Source of the DNA: an uncultured Oligoflexia bacterium
Lineage (GTDB): Bacteria; Bdellovibrionota; Bacteriovoracia; Bacteriovoracales; Bacteriovoracaceae
Assembly (NCBI GenBank): GCA_913058265.1
Contig: CAJXPQ010000015.1
Coordinates: 1 to 64,000, forward strand
Direction: 5' to 3'
DNA: 64,000 nt
Part shown: positions 25,038 through 32,829 of the stretch, piece by piece
Layout of the letters: each line of letters begins with the position of its first letter
Position numbering within the stretch: position 1 is the stretch's first letter
Made by a program: the position numbers and the translations under genes
Notes under the pieces: generated by a model
Told to the model about the DNA's origin: nothing
Database searches by the model: none
Seen by the model: only the letters and a program-made list of their open reading frames with translations

Positions 25038-25880
25038 ATGCAACGAGAAACTCAAAAGCTATGCATTGCATCTATCTGTTTTCTGGAAAAGGGCCAACCA
25101 AAGTGCTATATAAGAGCTATGTCTATCAACGCACACATACTTAAGGGAGACTCAATCTTCACAAGCTTTAGGTCCATCAATGGCCTAGTAGTAGGACTTT
25201 GTGATCATAAGGCGAGAGTTTTATCCCAGATAAATGAAAGCTACTTTCAAAAACGATTTGATACCAAGTACCTAGAAGATTACTTTCTTAAAGATTTATC
25301 AGAATATATTGAGCAGCATCCCAATCATTATATCCGGGTGACATTTTATCCTTCCAGCAAAGATTTGAGATTGGGGATTGTAGACCTTGAAGTTTTGTTT
25401 TCAAGTAGCGTGATTCCAGTAAAAACTAAAGAGTTAAAGCTAAAGCAAATGTCTTCACCTTACTCTAAGCATCATAAACCAGTTAAAGCTGGAAGCTATT
25501 TTCAAGTGCTCGATCTAAAACGTGAAGTTTCAAGAAATGGCTTTGATGATGTCTTGTTAAGTATTGGGGATATGATAACTGAAGCCAGTACTTCAACAGT
25601 TATTCTAGAGAAAAATGGATTCTTTATCATTCCCATGCATGCAACGAATCTTGAAAGTGTAACCCTAAAGCAATTTGTTAACTATCTCACTTTGAAAAAT
25701 ATTCCCTATGAGGAAAGAGTGGTTACAAAGAATGAACTAAGCCATTGTGATCATCTTTATCTTTTAAACAGTATTAATTTTATTTCTGGAGTTAGACAGG
25801 TTGATCTAATGCCATTTAAAATGAATAATAACTTAATAAACAATTTTAAAAACTATTTAGAGGAGCTTTGTCGTGAGTAG
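25038..25880 (+). CDS. Aminotransferase class IV (PabC/branched-chain type)
   Basis: Starting at ATG 25038 the protein has 280 residues. Fold type IV PLP signatures are visible: GDSIFTSFRSINGLVVG, the likely PLP lysine in KPVKAGSYFQVLDLKRE, DVLLSIGDMITEASTSTV, and LYLLNSINFISGVRQVD. This pattern fits 4-amino-4-deoxychorismate lyase (folate synthesis) or a branched-chain/D-amino acid aminotransferase; the usual arginine and Thr-Pro motifs are too divergent to decide. The start is uncertain because no good site precedes it (alternative ATG 25119). It overlaps yacG by eight bases. Confidence 0.75.
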   Translation: MQRETQKLCIASICFLEKGQPKCYIRAMSINAHILKGDSIFTSFRSINGLVVGLCDHKARVLSQINESYFQKRFDTKYLEDYFLKDLSEYIEQHPNHYIRVTFYPSSKDLRLGIVDLEVLFSSSVIPVKTKELKLKQMSSPYSKHHKPVKAGSYFQVLDLKREVSRNGFDDVLLSIGDMITEASTSTVILEKNGFFIIPMHATNLESVTLKQFVNYLTLKNIPYEERVVTKNELSHCDHLYLLNSINFISGVRQVDLMPFKMNNNLINNFKNYLEELCRE

Positions 25881-26097
25881 TTCTAAAGTCATTATGGTGA
25901 AATGCCCAACTTGTACAAAAGAGTTCTCTTACTATTCATCTGAGTCCAGACCATTTTGTACTGATCGATGTAAGATGATAGATGCTGGGCATTGGTTGAA
26001 TGAAACTTATGCTATCCCAGGAAAAGATAACACTGTTTATATTGAAGACAGTGAGAACCTTGAAAAACTTCTAGAAGACACTGATGAAAATTACTAA
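25873..26097 (+). CDS. yacG: Zinc-binding protein YacG
   Basis: This 74-residue protein starts at GTG 25873, behind GAGGAG. It carries the four-Cys zinc motif VKCPTCTKEF and RPFCTDRCKMIDAGHWL, followed by the conserved Tyr-x-Ile-Pro (YAIPG). In enteric bacteria YacG inhibits DNA gyrase. It overlaps its neighbours on both sides, so it belongs to a three-gene unit with the aminotransferase and the inositol phosphatase. Confidence 0.9.
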   Translation: MSSSKVIMVKCPTCTKEFSYYSSESRPFCTDRCKMIDAGHWLNETYAIPGKDNTVYIEDSENLEKLLEDTDENY

Positions 26098-26932
26098 AAA
26101 AAATATTAATGAAACTTTAGTTTTCCTACAAGATGTGGCCTATGAGGCCGGTGAGGAAATTCTAAAGTATCAAAAAAATCGTCAAAATCTTGGAATTATT
26201 AATAAGGGTGCCGACGGTATTGCATCTGAGGCGGACGAGGCTTCGGAAATTATTATTCTAAGAGCGATTAAAGAAAAGTTTCCTAAACATAAAATACTTT
26301 CAGAAGAAGAATTCTCAAAAAGAAAAGTTTCTACTTTTGATCAGGCAAAAAAATCAGAATTTATCTGGTTGATTGATCCACTAGATGGAACAAATAATTT
26401 TGTGAATGGTATTCCTATTTATGCTGTCTCAATTGCTCTTATGCATAAAACGCAAGTTCTTCTTGGTCTTGTTTATAATCCACTTTCTGGTGAATGTTTT
26501 TACGCTGGAAAAGGTGTGGGAAGTTTTTTAATTGATTTCAGAATTAACCCACTAAAAAAATATGAACTTAAAAATAAAAAAAATACCAAAGACATGAGTG
26601 CTTGTATTTTTTCCCCTGCACCTGTTTATGAAATTAATAATAAATTCGAAAGGCAGTTATCAGTCTTCAAGAAAAATATAACTGGCGCTAGAGCGGTTAG
26701 AAGATTGGGCTCAGCTGCACTTGAGCTTTGTTATGTCGCTTGTGGAAACTTTGATGCCTATTGGGAAAAAAATATGAAGCCTTGGGATCTTGCTGCAGGA
26801 ATAATTATTTGCACTGAGGCCGGAGTCAAAGTAACAGAGTTCAATGGTCGGGCGATTACTCCATACAAAGACTCAATTATTGCCGCATCTGAGCCATTAC
26901 ACTCCAAAATCTTAGGAAAAATCAAGGCCTAA
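26084..26932 (+). CDS. Inositol monophosphatase family protein
   Basis: This 282-residue protein shows the metal-dependent phosphatase motifs: ILSEEE for the first metal glutamate, WLIDPLDGTNNFVNGIP with the Asp pair, and KPWDLAAGIIICTEAGVKV near the C-terminus. This is the SuhB/CysQ superfamily. The substrate (inositol phosphate, PAP or fructose bisphosphate) cannot be told. It overlaps yacG by 14 bases, which implies coupling. Confidence 0.9.
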   Translation: MKITKKNINETLVFLQDVAYEAGEEILKYQKNRQNLGIINKGADGIASEADEASEIIILRAIKEKFPKHKILSEEEFSKRKVSTFDQAKKSEFIWLIDPLDGTNNFVNGIPIYAVSIALMHKTQVLLGLVYNPLSGECFYAGKGVGSFLIDFRINPLKKYELKNKKNTKDMSACIFSPAPVYEINNKFERQLSVFKKNITGARAVRRLGSAALELCYVACGNFDAYWEKNMKPWDLAAGIIICTEAGVKVTEFNGRAITPYKDSIIAASEPLHSKILGKIKA

Positions 26933-26961
26933 GAGGTAGAATCTTTCACATTCCAAAGCAT

Positions 26962-26990
26962 TTGCAAATAGCTCTCTAAATACCTATAAT
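26962..26990 (+). promoter_or_regulatory. Sigma-70 promoter
   Basis: TTGCAA (26962-26967) and a perfect TATAAT (26985-26990) have 17-bp spacing. It lies about 25 bases upstream of the ribosome binding site of the coiled-coil protein gene at 27023. Confidence 0.75.
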
Positions 26991-27022
26991 TAAGTTGATA
27001 AGATTGTCCATGGAGGGATAGC

Positions 27023-27916
27023 TTGAATTCGATGATTAATTATATTGATAAGTACACGACTCAAATATTTATGCTGCAAATGGGTCTTCTTGTTATTCTG
27101 GCAGCGATTATAATATGGGTTTATTACTATAATAGAAAAAAATATCATAATCTAAAACATCAGATTCCAGCTTCGGTTGTAAAAAATTATCTAGATTCAA
27201 TAATTCAAAATTCAACAGCATTAAAGTCATCTCTTTTTAGAGGTGGAGGACTTGACGTTGATCCTTCGAGCATTCCTTCTGTAATGCCTTTAGATCAGCT
27301 TCAAGCTGGTGCTTCTGTTAGTCTTGGATTTGCGCCGGGTGAAGGCGGAGATGAGGCTTTACAAGCAGAAATTGCAAAGTTGCAATCACAGCTTTCAGAA
27401 AAAACAAGTATCATCAAAGATCTTGAGGCCAAGAATGTTGACCTTGAGGGAACTGTTAAAGCAAAGCAAGAGCGTATAGAGGAACTTGAAAAACTTCTAG
27501 CTGATGCGCAGGCAGGAGCTCCAGCTGGCGCAGCAGGAGATGCAGAGTTACAATCTCAACTGGATGAAGTTACAAAAGAGAGAGATCAACTTAAAACGGA
27601 TTTAGAGCAATATAATGTTATTGAAGATGACCTCGCAGATCTTAAACGATTAAAGCAAGAGAATGAGCAATTAAAGCAATCTCTTGGTGGTGAAGCAGCT
27701 CCAGCTGTTGAAGAGCCTACGGCAGCGGTTGAAGAGCCTGCAGCGGAAGCGGCAGAAGAACCTGCAGCAGAAGCGGCAGCGGCAGCGGCAGTTGAAGAGC
27801 CTGCAGCAGAAGCGGGAACTGAAGAGGTTGAGGCAGCAGCGGCCGAGGAAACTGAGCCTGCTGACGAGAAGTCTCCGGAAGATCTTCTAAGTGAATTTGA
27901 AAAAATGCTCGGATAA
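27023..27916 (+). CDS. Membrane-anchored coiled-coil protein with Ala/Glu-rich tail
   Basis: It starts at TTG 27023, five bases after GGAGGG. This 297-residue protein has one membrane helix (about residues 13-33), a spacer, a coiled coil (about residues 112-225, with AEIAKLQSQLSEKTSIIKDL and further heptads) and a tail of imperfect EEPAAEA repeats. The tail is richer in G+C than its surroundings. The end, SPEDLLSEFEKMLG, may be a short docking helix. The layout suggests a cytoplasmic scaffold tied to the inner membrane. No family is recognised. Confidence 0.65.
   Translation: MNSMINYIDKYTTQIFMLQMGLLVILAAIIIWVYYYNRKKYHNLKHQIPASVVKNYLDSIIQNSTALKSSLFRGGGLDVDPSSIPSVMPLDQLQAGASVSLGFAPGEGGDEALQAEIAKLQSQLSEKTSIIKDLEAKNVDLEGTVKAKQERIEELEKLLADAQAGAPAGAAGDAELQSQLDEVTKERDQLKTDLEQYNVIEDDLADLKRLKQENEQLKQSLGGEAAPAVEEPTAAVEEPAAEAAEEPAAEAAAAAAVEEPAAEAGTEEVEAAAAEETEPADEKSPEDLLSEFEKMLG
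27700..27860 (+). repeat. In-frame imperfect repeat coding for EEPAAEA units
   Basis: Units of about 24-30 bases built from GAAGAGCCTGCAGC and GAAGCGGCAGC recur four times. All length differences are multiples of three, so the reading frame is kept. Such tracts can expand or shrink by slippage. Confidence 0.75.
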
Positions 27917-27977
27917 TAGTTAAATAGTATTTAAGTATTACGAGTACTGTTGCTTGTAATTAGATTGGATATATCAT

Positions 27978-28808
27978 ATGAAGTTAATTTTGTGCTCGCT
28001 ACTTATTAGTGGTGTTGCTCTTGCAAGCAAAAAAGAAAACTGGGTTCCAAAATACCAACAAAAAACAATCATAAAGAAAATTTCAAAGACTCTTCAGACT
28101 TCGAATATAAAAAGTGGCATGAAGATAAAAATGCCTTCAACCGCATTGGAAGCTTTATATATGAAGAAAGGTAAGGGAGCTGCCTTTGCCAAGAAACTAA
28201 AAACTGAAACGTTAAAGCTAAAACAAAAAGCTGTTCCTACATTAACTAAAGTTATGAAGAGTGCAGATTTCCCAGATGGGAACCGTTGGATAGCAACATA
28301 TATGCTAGGGCGGATAATGGGGAAAAAATCAGCTCCTTTCATTTCAAAGTTTAGTAAGCATCCCAATTGGATGATGAGACTAGCTTCACTTAAAGTTTTA
28401 CTTCATTTAGATCAAAAACAATACAAGGGTATATATGCACGACTTCTAGAAGATAAGTCGTTAATTGTGAGACATCAGGCCTTACAGAATATCAAAGAGT
28501 TTCAACTGAAAGGACTTGCTCCTTATGTTTGGAAAATGCTTTATAATAAACAGAACTATGTTGGTATGAAGGGTAAAAGAAAGCGAAGTAATATCATCCG
28601 CGATGCTATTAAGCTTGTTGGAGATTTAAAATTCTCTGAAGCTAAAAAGCCAATGCTTAAGATGATGAAAAATAAAAAATATCGAGATGTTTATACTGAA
28701 CTTGATTATGCTCTATCAAAAGTCTCTCAGAAGTCTTCTCCAAATGGTTCAATGACTGAGAAAAAGCATTTTTGGAATAGAGAATTACTTAAGTCGACAA
28801 CTATTTAG
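27978..28808 (+). CDS. Secreted HEAT-repeat protein
   Basis: This 276-residue protein has a signal peptide, MKLILCSLLISGVALA, then helical repeats with the HEAT pattern: RWIATYMLGRIMGKKS, WMMRLASLKVLLHLD, LIVRHQALQNIKEF and NIIRDAIKLVGDLKF. Such repeats form binding scaffolds. The protein is Lys-rich. The binding partner is unknown. Its stop overlaps that of the convergent lipoprotein gene by four bases (TTAG). Confidence 0.72.
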   Translation: MKLILCSLLISGVALASKKENWVPKYQQKTIIKKISKTLQTSNIKSGMKIKMPSTALEALYMKKGKGAAFAKKLKTETLKLKQKAVPTLTKVMKSADFPDGNRWIATYMLGRIMGKKSAPFISKFSKHPNWMMRLASLKVLLHLDQKQYKGIYARLLEDKSLIVRHQALQNIKEFQLKGLAPYVWKMLYNKQNYVGMKGKRKRSNIIRDAIKLVGDLKFSEAKKPMLKMMKNKKYRDVYTELDYALSKVSQKSSPNGSMTEKKHFWNRELLKSTTI

Positions 28809-29320
28809 AAGCTTTCTAATTGTTCTTTTTCTCTGGCGTCATCAATCTCTTTTAACTTATTTTGATTCTCAATTATGACGCCGATACGGTAGAGAAGTGT
28901 CTTCTCCTGGATACCATCTGTCGGGATTTCCTTCCAGCCTTGAAGAAAGTCTCTTTCAACTCTTTGACGCTTATAGATTGTAACCTTTGCTACTTTACGG
29001 CCATAGCTAAAGCCTTCAGAGACATTGATCAGAAGTTTAAACTCTGCTGCTTTAACGGCATCACTATTACCAAATGAATCTGTGAAGTTTACTTGAAGTG
29101 TATTATCCATCCAGCGAGTTTTAATTTTACCAGCTTCTTGATTTTGGAAAGCAATATCAAATCGCTTCATAATTTGTATCACGGCTTCCCAAGTAAGATT
29201 AAAATCAGCACGATAGATTTCTGATGGGATTTCTAGTTCCTCAGTCACTTGTCGATACTTCTCGTAAGATGCACATGAGGAAAAAAGAAATAGAGCTAAT
29301 AAGCTAAGAGTTTTTATCAT
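28805..29320 (-). CDS. Lipoprotein, BamC-like fold possible
   Basis: This 171-residue protein has a lipobox, MIKTLSLLALFLFSSC. The mature part has the order helix (FNLTWEAVIQIMKRFDIAF) then strands (GKIKTRWMD, AEFKLLINVSEG, KVTIYKRQRVERDF), which fits the small helix-grip domain of NlpB/BamC-type outer-membrane lipoproteins. That assignment is tentative. The gene overlaps lnt by 17 bases, so a lipoprotein is co-translated with the enzyme that finishes lipoprotein acylation. Confidence 0.6.
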   Translation of the reverse strand: MIKTLSLLALFLFSSCASYEKYRQVTEELEIPSEIYRADFNLTWEAVIQIMKRFDIAFQNQEAGKIKTRWMDNTLQVNFTDSFGNSDAVKAAEFKLLINVSEGFSYGRKVAKVTIYKRQRVERDFLQGWKEIPTDGIQEKTLLYRIGVIIENQNKLKEIDDAREKEQLESF

Positions 29321-30917
29321 AGTCTAATTTTATCAGTATTATGTGAAAAATAAAGTAGAGGAACCAGATGGGTAAAATTCCCCAAAATCCGTACTGTTGA
29401 AAGAAGGTAGGGGCAAGTAATTGATCTTTCTTTGGTAGTTTAAGACTTAAGTCTAGGTTCCCCGTCTCATTATAAGCTAATCTTCTTACTTCTTGACCGT
29501 TGTGGCCGATGAAGGTTGAGATACCACTGTTAGTAGCACGTAGGATAGGAAGGTTGAATTCAATTGCTCTCCATCTGGCCAAAAATAAATGTAGTTCTGG
29601 CTCAACCGTATCTCCATACCATGAATCATTTGTGAGATTAATCATAAGATTAGGGAATTTGACCGTATTATTTAAGTACTCTCTTACAAACTCTGGGCGT
29701 AAGATTTCGTAACAGATGGAACTGATGAAATGTACATGATTGTCAGTTTCAAAAATTGGTTTTTTACTTCCTTCTGCAAAAAAAGCCATCTCAGGAACAT
29801 AGTTACTTATAACTTCATTTAAAGGTCCAAAAGGAAGGGTTTCTCCAAAAGGAATAAGGACATGCTTATGATAAACCTCTTCAAGTTGTCCGAGTGTATT
29901 GAAATACAGTGAAGCATTGTATTCAGTTTTAAAGTAGCTTCCGTTTGAATTCTCTTTGTTGTGATCATATCCACCAATAAGCATTGCAGCGTTACTCTTA
30001 TAAATAATATTTTGAATAAGAGGTGGTACTGGTGATGCCAGAATATTCTTCTTATTTGTTCTAATAGGGTAAGGGTAAGCTGTCTCAGGCCAAACAATTA
30101 AATCTAATTTTTTATCTACGATATTAAATGGTTTTAAACTTAGTTCTTCATACCTTTCTAGAACCGCCTTGACTGAAGCTGGACCGCCACCTTCTGAATC
30201 AAGTTTTAAAAAATTACTTATATTTGCTTGTACCAGTCTAATGTTGAAAGACTTAAATTCATTTTCATTAATTCGCTGAACAAGAAAGGGATTAATAAAA
30301 ATAAATATAAGAACTGAAGATAAATTGATGAAGGAAGCTTTTCTTTTTAGTCTCATGCGAATCATTTCAAGAGCGACTAAATAGCTTAAGAATGAGAATA
30401 CAGGTAACCCAAGGTACGTAGCAGCTCCAAGGTAGTCTGATAGTACTATCCACGGCTGACCTAGCATGACAGGAAACTGTTGCGGTAAAAAATATTCAAT
30501 ACTAGTTAAGAAGATCGCCAAAAAGACATTGAATAGTCCTGTGGAGAAGAAAAACTTATTTAAATGTGGAAGGTGAGTATCCTTCCAATGTAAGAAGAAA
30601 ATGAGGACAAAATAGTGTGGATTGAATACAAGTGCATAGCATGCGTTCATTAGCGCCGCTACGATCCATGGAAGTCCTCCAAACTCTTGAAGGGTGTTCG
30701 TAATCCAATAAAAGCTTAGGAGAGTTATGATTAAGTTATAGTAAAGATAGTAAAGTAATCTTTGTTTCGTTGTTGGCAGCGTAAATATATAGTAAAGAAT
30801 GATGGCGGTAGCAATGATTGGAGTAAAAGGAATTAGAATTCCAAAAATATTGGGAAAGCCAAGAGTGTAGAGTACTGCGGCTAAAAGTAAAAAAGCGTAC
30901 GGTTTATATTTTTCCAT
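29304..30917 (-). CDS. lnt: Apolipoprotein N-acyltransferase Lnt
   Basis: This 537-residue protein has several N-terminal membrane helices and a periplasmic nitrilase domain with the expected catalytic triad: Glu in DLIVWPETAYPYP, Lys in YHKHVLIPFGETLPFG and Cys in SSICYEILRPEFV. Lnt adds the third acyl chain to lipoproteins. No ribosome binding site precedes the ATG; instead a -10 box TAGAAT (30929-30924) ends six bases before it, so the mRNA may be leaderless. Confidence 0.94.
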   Translation of the reverse strand: MEKYKPYAFLLLAAVLYTLGFPNIFGILIPFTPIIATAIILYYIFTLPTTKQRLLYYLYYNLIITLLSFYWITNTLQEFGGLPWIVAALMNACYALVFNPHYFVLIFFLHWKDTHLPHLNKFFFSTGLFNVFLAIFLTSIEYFLPQQFPVMLGQPWIVLSDYLGAATYLGLPVFSFLSYLVALEMIRMRLKRKASFINLSSVLIFIFINPFLVQRINENEFKSFNIRLVQANISNFLKLDSEGGGPASVKAVLERYEELSLKPFNIVDKKLDLIVWPETAYPYPIRTNKKNILASPVPPLIQNIIYKSNAAMLIGGYDHNKENSNGSYFKTEYNASLYFNTLGQLEEVYHKHVLIPFGETLPFGPLNEVISNYVPEMAFFAEGSKKPIFETDNHVHFISSICYEILRPEFVREYLNNTVKFPNLMINLTNDSWYGDTVEPELHLFLARWRAIEFNLPILRATNSGISTFIGHNGQEVRRLAYNETGNLDLSLKLPKKDQLLAPTFFQQYGFWGILPIWFLYFIFHIILIKLDYDKNS

Positions 30918-30954
30918 ACGCTTATTCTATGTTGTTTGATCTAAAATTTATATA

Positions 30955-32022
30955 TTATTTTTTTGCTACTGATCTACTTCTTTTTGGGTAAAGTCTTTGG
31001 TTGATGAATCCTGCAACTTCAAGAGCTCTCGCCGCATCAAGTTTTCCGCCACCAAGTATTTTTCCCTTAAGCTTCTGAACCTTTCTTGAAGAACTAAGGA
31101 TGATATTTTTTACTTGATCATAGTTTAATAAAGGGTAGTTTGATTTAATTAAAGCGGCCACACCTGTAACAAAGGCAGTTGCTTGGCTCGTCCCAGTCAT
31201 AAGTCCTGCTCCGTTTCCTGGGATAGCTGATTTAATTCTAAAACCTGGTGCAGCAATATCTACTGATTTCTCACCAAAGTTAGAAGAAGCTATTACTTGA
31301 TTGTACTCGTCGTGTGCACCTACAGTAATAATATTTGAGAAGCCATAACTTGCAGGATAGTAAGCATTTTCTCTTTGATCGATATTTGATTTTTCATTAC
31401 CAGCAGCTGCTATAACAAGAATACCTTTTCTTTCTGCTTGGAGAAGAACTGCTTTTTCTTCAGCTGAAGGCTCTGGTCCACCACCAGAATAGTTTATAAT
31501 ATCTACATTATTATCAACAGCATACTTTAGCGCCTTAATTGTTGAGTTTAAGTTTGCTTGTCCTGATGCATGTGGGTTGTAATATTTTAATGAAAGAATT
31601 TTAACGTCTGGAAAGATACTTTTAACGATACCAGAAACGTGAGTTCCGTGACCATGACTATCTTTTGGTGTTTTTAGAATCGATTTCTGTGAGAAATCTA
31701 ATCCGTAGTTTGTAGCTGAAGTAGCTCCCTCTGGTACAAATAAATTATCTTTAAGGAATGGGTGATTAAATTGAATTCCCGTATCAATTACCGCAACAAC
31801 AATGTCTTTTTGTTTCTTGAATTTTTTCCATGAATCTTTCAGATTAATAGAGCCTTTCTTGTAGCTTGGATCAATTCCCCAGCTAGAGAAGGGACTATTT
31901 AATAGTTGCTCTGAGTAAGCAAGCTTGTCACTCTTAGTTTTAGTAGGAGCAGCAATTGCCATGGATGCACTTAGGATCGTTGTAGATAGTGCCAGCGTCA
32001 AAATAGAGTTTAACTTAGTCAT
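30955..32022 (-). CDS. Secreted subtilisin-like serine protease (S8)
   Basis: This 355-residue protein has a signal peptide ending SMAIAA, a short pro-region, and a complete peptidase S8 domain: Asp in VAVIDTGIQFNHP, His in DSHGHGTHVSGI, the oxyanion Asn in IAAAGNEKS and Ser in MTGTSQATAFVTG. After the catalytic domain only a short basic tail follows. It is likely secreted through Sec and processed. A sigma-54 promoter lies about 39 bases upstream, and AAAGGA precedes the ATG. A role in prey or host digestion would fit the inferred lifestyle but is not shown. Confidence 0.92.
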   Translation of the reverse strand: MTKLNSILTLALSTTILSASMAIAAPTKTKSDKLAYSEQLLNSPFSSWGIDPSYKKGSINLKDSWKKFKKQKDIVVAVIDTGIQFNHPFLKDNLFVPEGATSATNYGLDFSQKSILKTPKDSHGHGTHVSGIVKSIFPDVKILSLKYYNPHASGQANLNSTIKALKYAVDNNVDIINYSGGGPEPSAEEKAVLLQAERKGILVIAAAGNEKSNIDQRENAYYPASYGFSNIITVGAHDEYNQVIASSNFGEKSVDIAAPGFRIKSAIPGNGAGLMTGTSQATAFVTGVAALIKSNYPLLNYDQVKNIILSSSRKVQKLKGKILGGGKLDAARALEVAGFINQRLYPKRSRSVAKK

Positions 32023-32059
32023 AATGTCTCATTCCTTTAATTGTTTCTAATGTTATAGA

Positions 32060-32076
32060 AGCAAGAACATTGCCAA
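32060..32076 (-). promoter_or_regulatory. Sigma-54 (-24/-12) promoter of the subtilisin-like protease
   Basis: Read on the minus strand the element is TTGGCAATGTTCTTGCT, with GG and GC at exact -24/-12 spacing and 11 of 12 strongly conserved consensus positions outside the CG pair. Initiation near 32049 gives a leader of about 27 bases containing AAAGGA. An enhancer-binding activator would be needed; its site was not found. Confidence 0.72.
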
Positions 32077-32225
32077 CCGCTCTTAAGTAATATTAAGTGT
32101 TTAGTACCACTTAATGGGATTCTGACCGACTAAAAAGCAGCAACTGTATAAGTTTTATACATTTTAGAGTGCTGTAAAGGTGAGGAATTTCAGTATGTTA
32201 TATGAGTATTGTTTAGTTTTTGATT

Positions 32226-32250
32226 AAAAAAAAGACGCCCTTAAGCGTCT
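32226..32250 (-). terminator. Rho-independent terminator of the DksA-like gene
   Basis: On the minus strand a perfect AGACGC / GCGTCT stem (32250-32245 and 32238-32233) is followed by a run of eight T. It lies 27 bases after the stop of the DksA-like gene. Confidence 0.9.
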
Positions 32251-32276
32251 CTATAGTATATGTGAATGTATTGAGT

Positions 32277-32642
32277 TTAAGCTTTTCTCTTTAGCATCTC
32301 TCTTTCATGCTCTTCCGCTACTTCAATACAGAATTCGGCCCAAGGCTGAGTCTCTAGTCTTTTGTTCTCAATCTCTTCACCAGACTCTATACAGAGGCCG
32401 TAGCTTCCATCTTCAACTCTCGCTAAAGCAGCATCTATTCTTCTTAGCTTATTCATCTCTTTTTCACGAATGCTAAATGTAATTTGTTGATTTATCGTAT
32501 TTGCTGCTAGATCTGCTTCGTCAGCTAAATCTTCTGATTTGATTTTTAAGTCATCGAAATTACTTAGAACACCGCTGTTCACAATTTGGTTTCTGGCCTT
32601 AAGTAATTTATCTCTAAAGTGCTTTAATTTCTTATCATCCAT
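32277..32642 (-). CDS. DksA/TraR-family protein lacking half of the zinc cysteines
   Basis: The start at ATG 32642, behind CAGGAGGAG, gives 121 residues. The coiled-coil N-terminal part (DDKKLKHFRDKLLKARNQI, then DEADLAANTINQQITF) and the pseudo-zinc-finger GSYGLCIESGEEIENKRLET and WAEFCIEVAEEHER fit DksA. DksA normally has C-x2-C twice; here the second cysteine of each pair is Ser or Val. Cysteine-poor DksA variants are known to act without zinc. It probably tunes RNA polymerase with ppGpp. DksA proper may be elsewhere. Confidence 0.85.
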   Translation of the reverse strand: MDDKKLKHFRDKLLKARNQIVNSGVLSNFDDLKIKSEDLADEADLAANTINQQITFSIREKEMNKLRRIDAALARVEDGSYGLCIESGEEIENKRLETQPWAEFCIEVAEEHEREMLKRKA

Positions 32643-32791
32643 CTTAATCTCCTCCTGACGAGATATATAACCACGATCCATAGTAGTTATATAATTGTAC
32701 CGTCTATCATCGGTTGAAAGCAAAAAAACTTAAACTAGGCAAAATTTGTAAGAGTTTGTTTGTTTAAGGGTTGAAGCAGGAAGTTTCTTAT

Positions 32792-32821
32792 TTGACATAT
32801 ACATGAGTAAATCAATAAAAT
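32792..32821 (+). promoter_or_regulatory. Sigma-70 promoter, possibly leaderless
   Basis: A perfect -35 TTGACA (32792-32797) and TAAAAT (32816-32821) have 18-bp spacing. Transcription would start at about 32828-32830, the ATG chosen for the next gene, which has no ribosome binding site. Confidence 0.6.
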
Positions 32822-32829
32822 TTATACAT

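Noticed and set aside
27684-27890. Lys/Arg/Gln-rich frame inside the coiled-coil protein gene
   Set aside because: It is a shifted reading of the EEPAAEA repeat; the main frame has a promoter, ribosome binding site and coherent domains.
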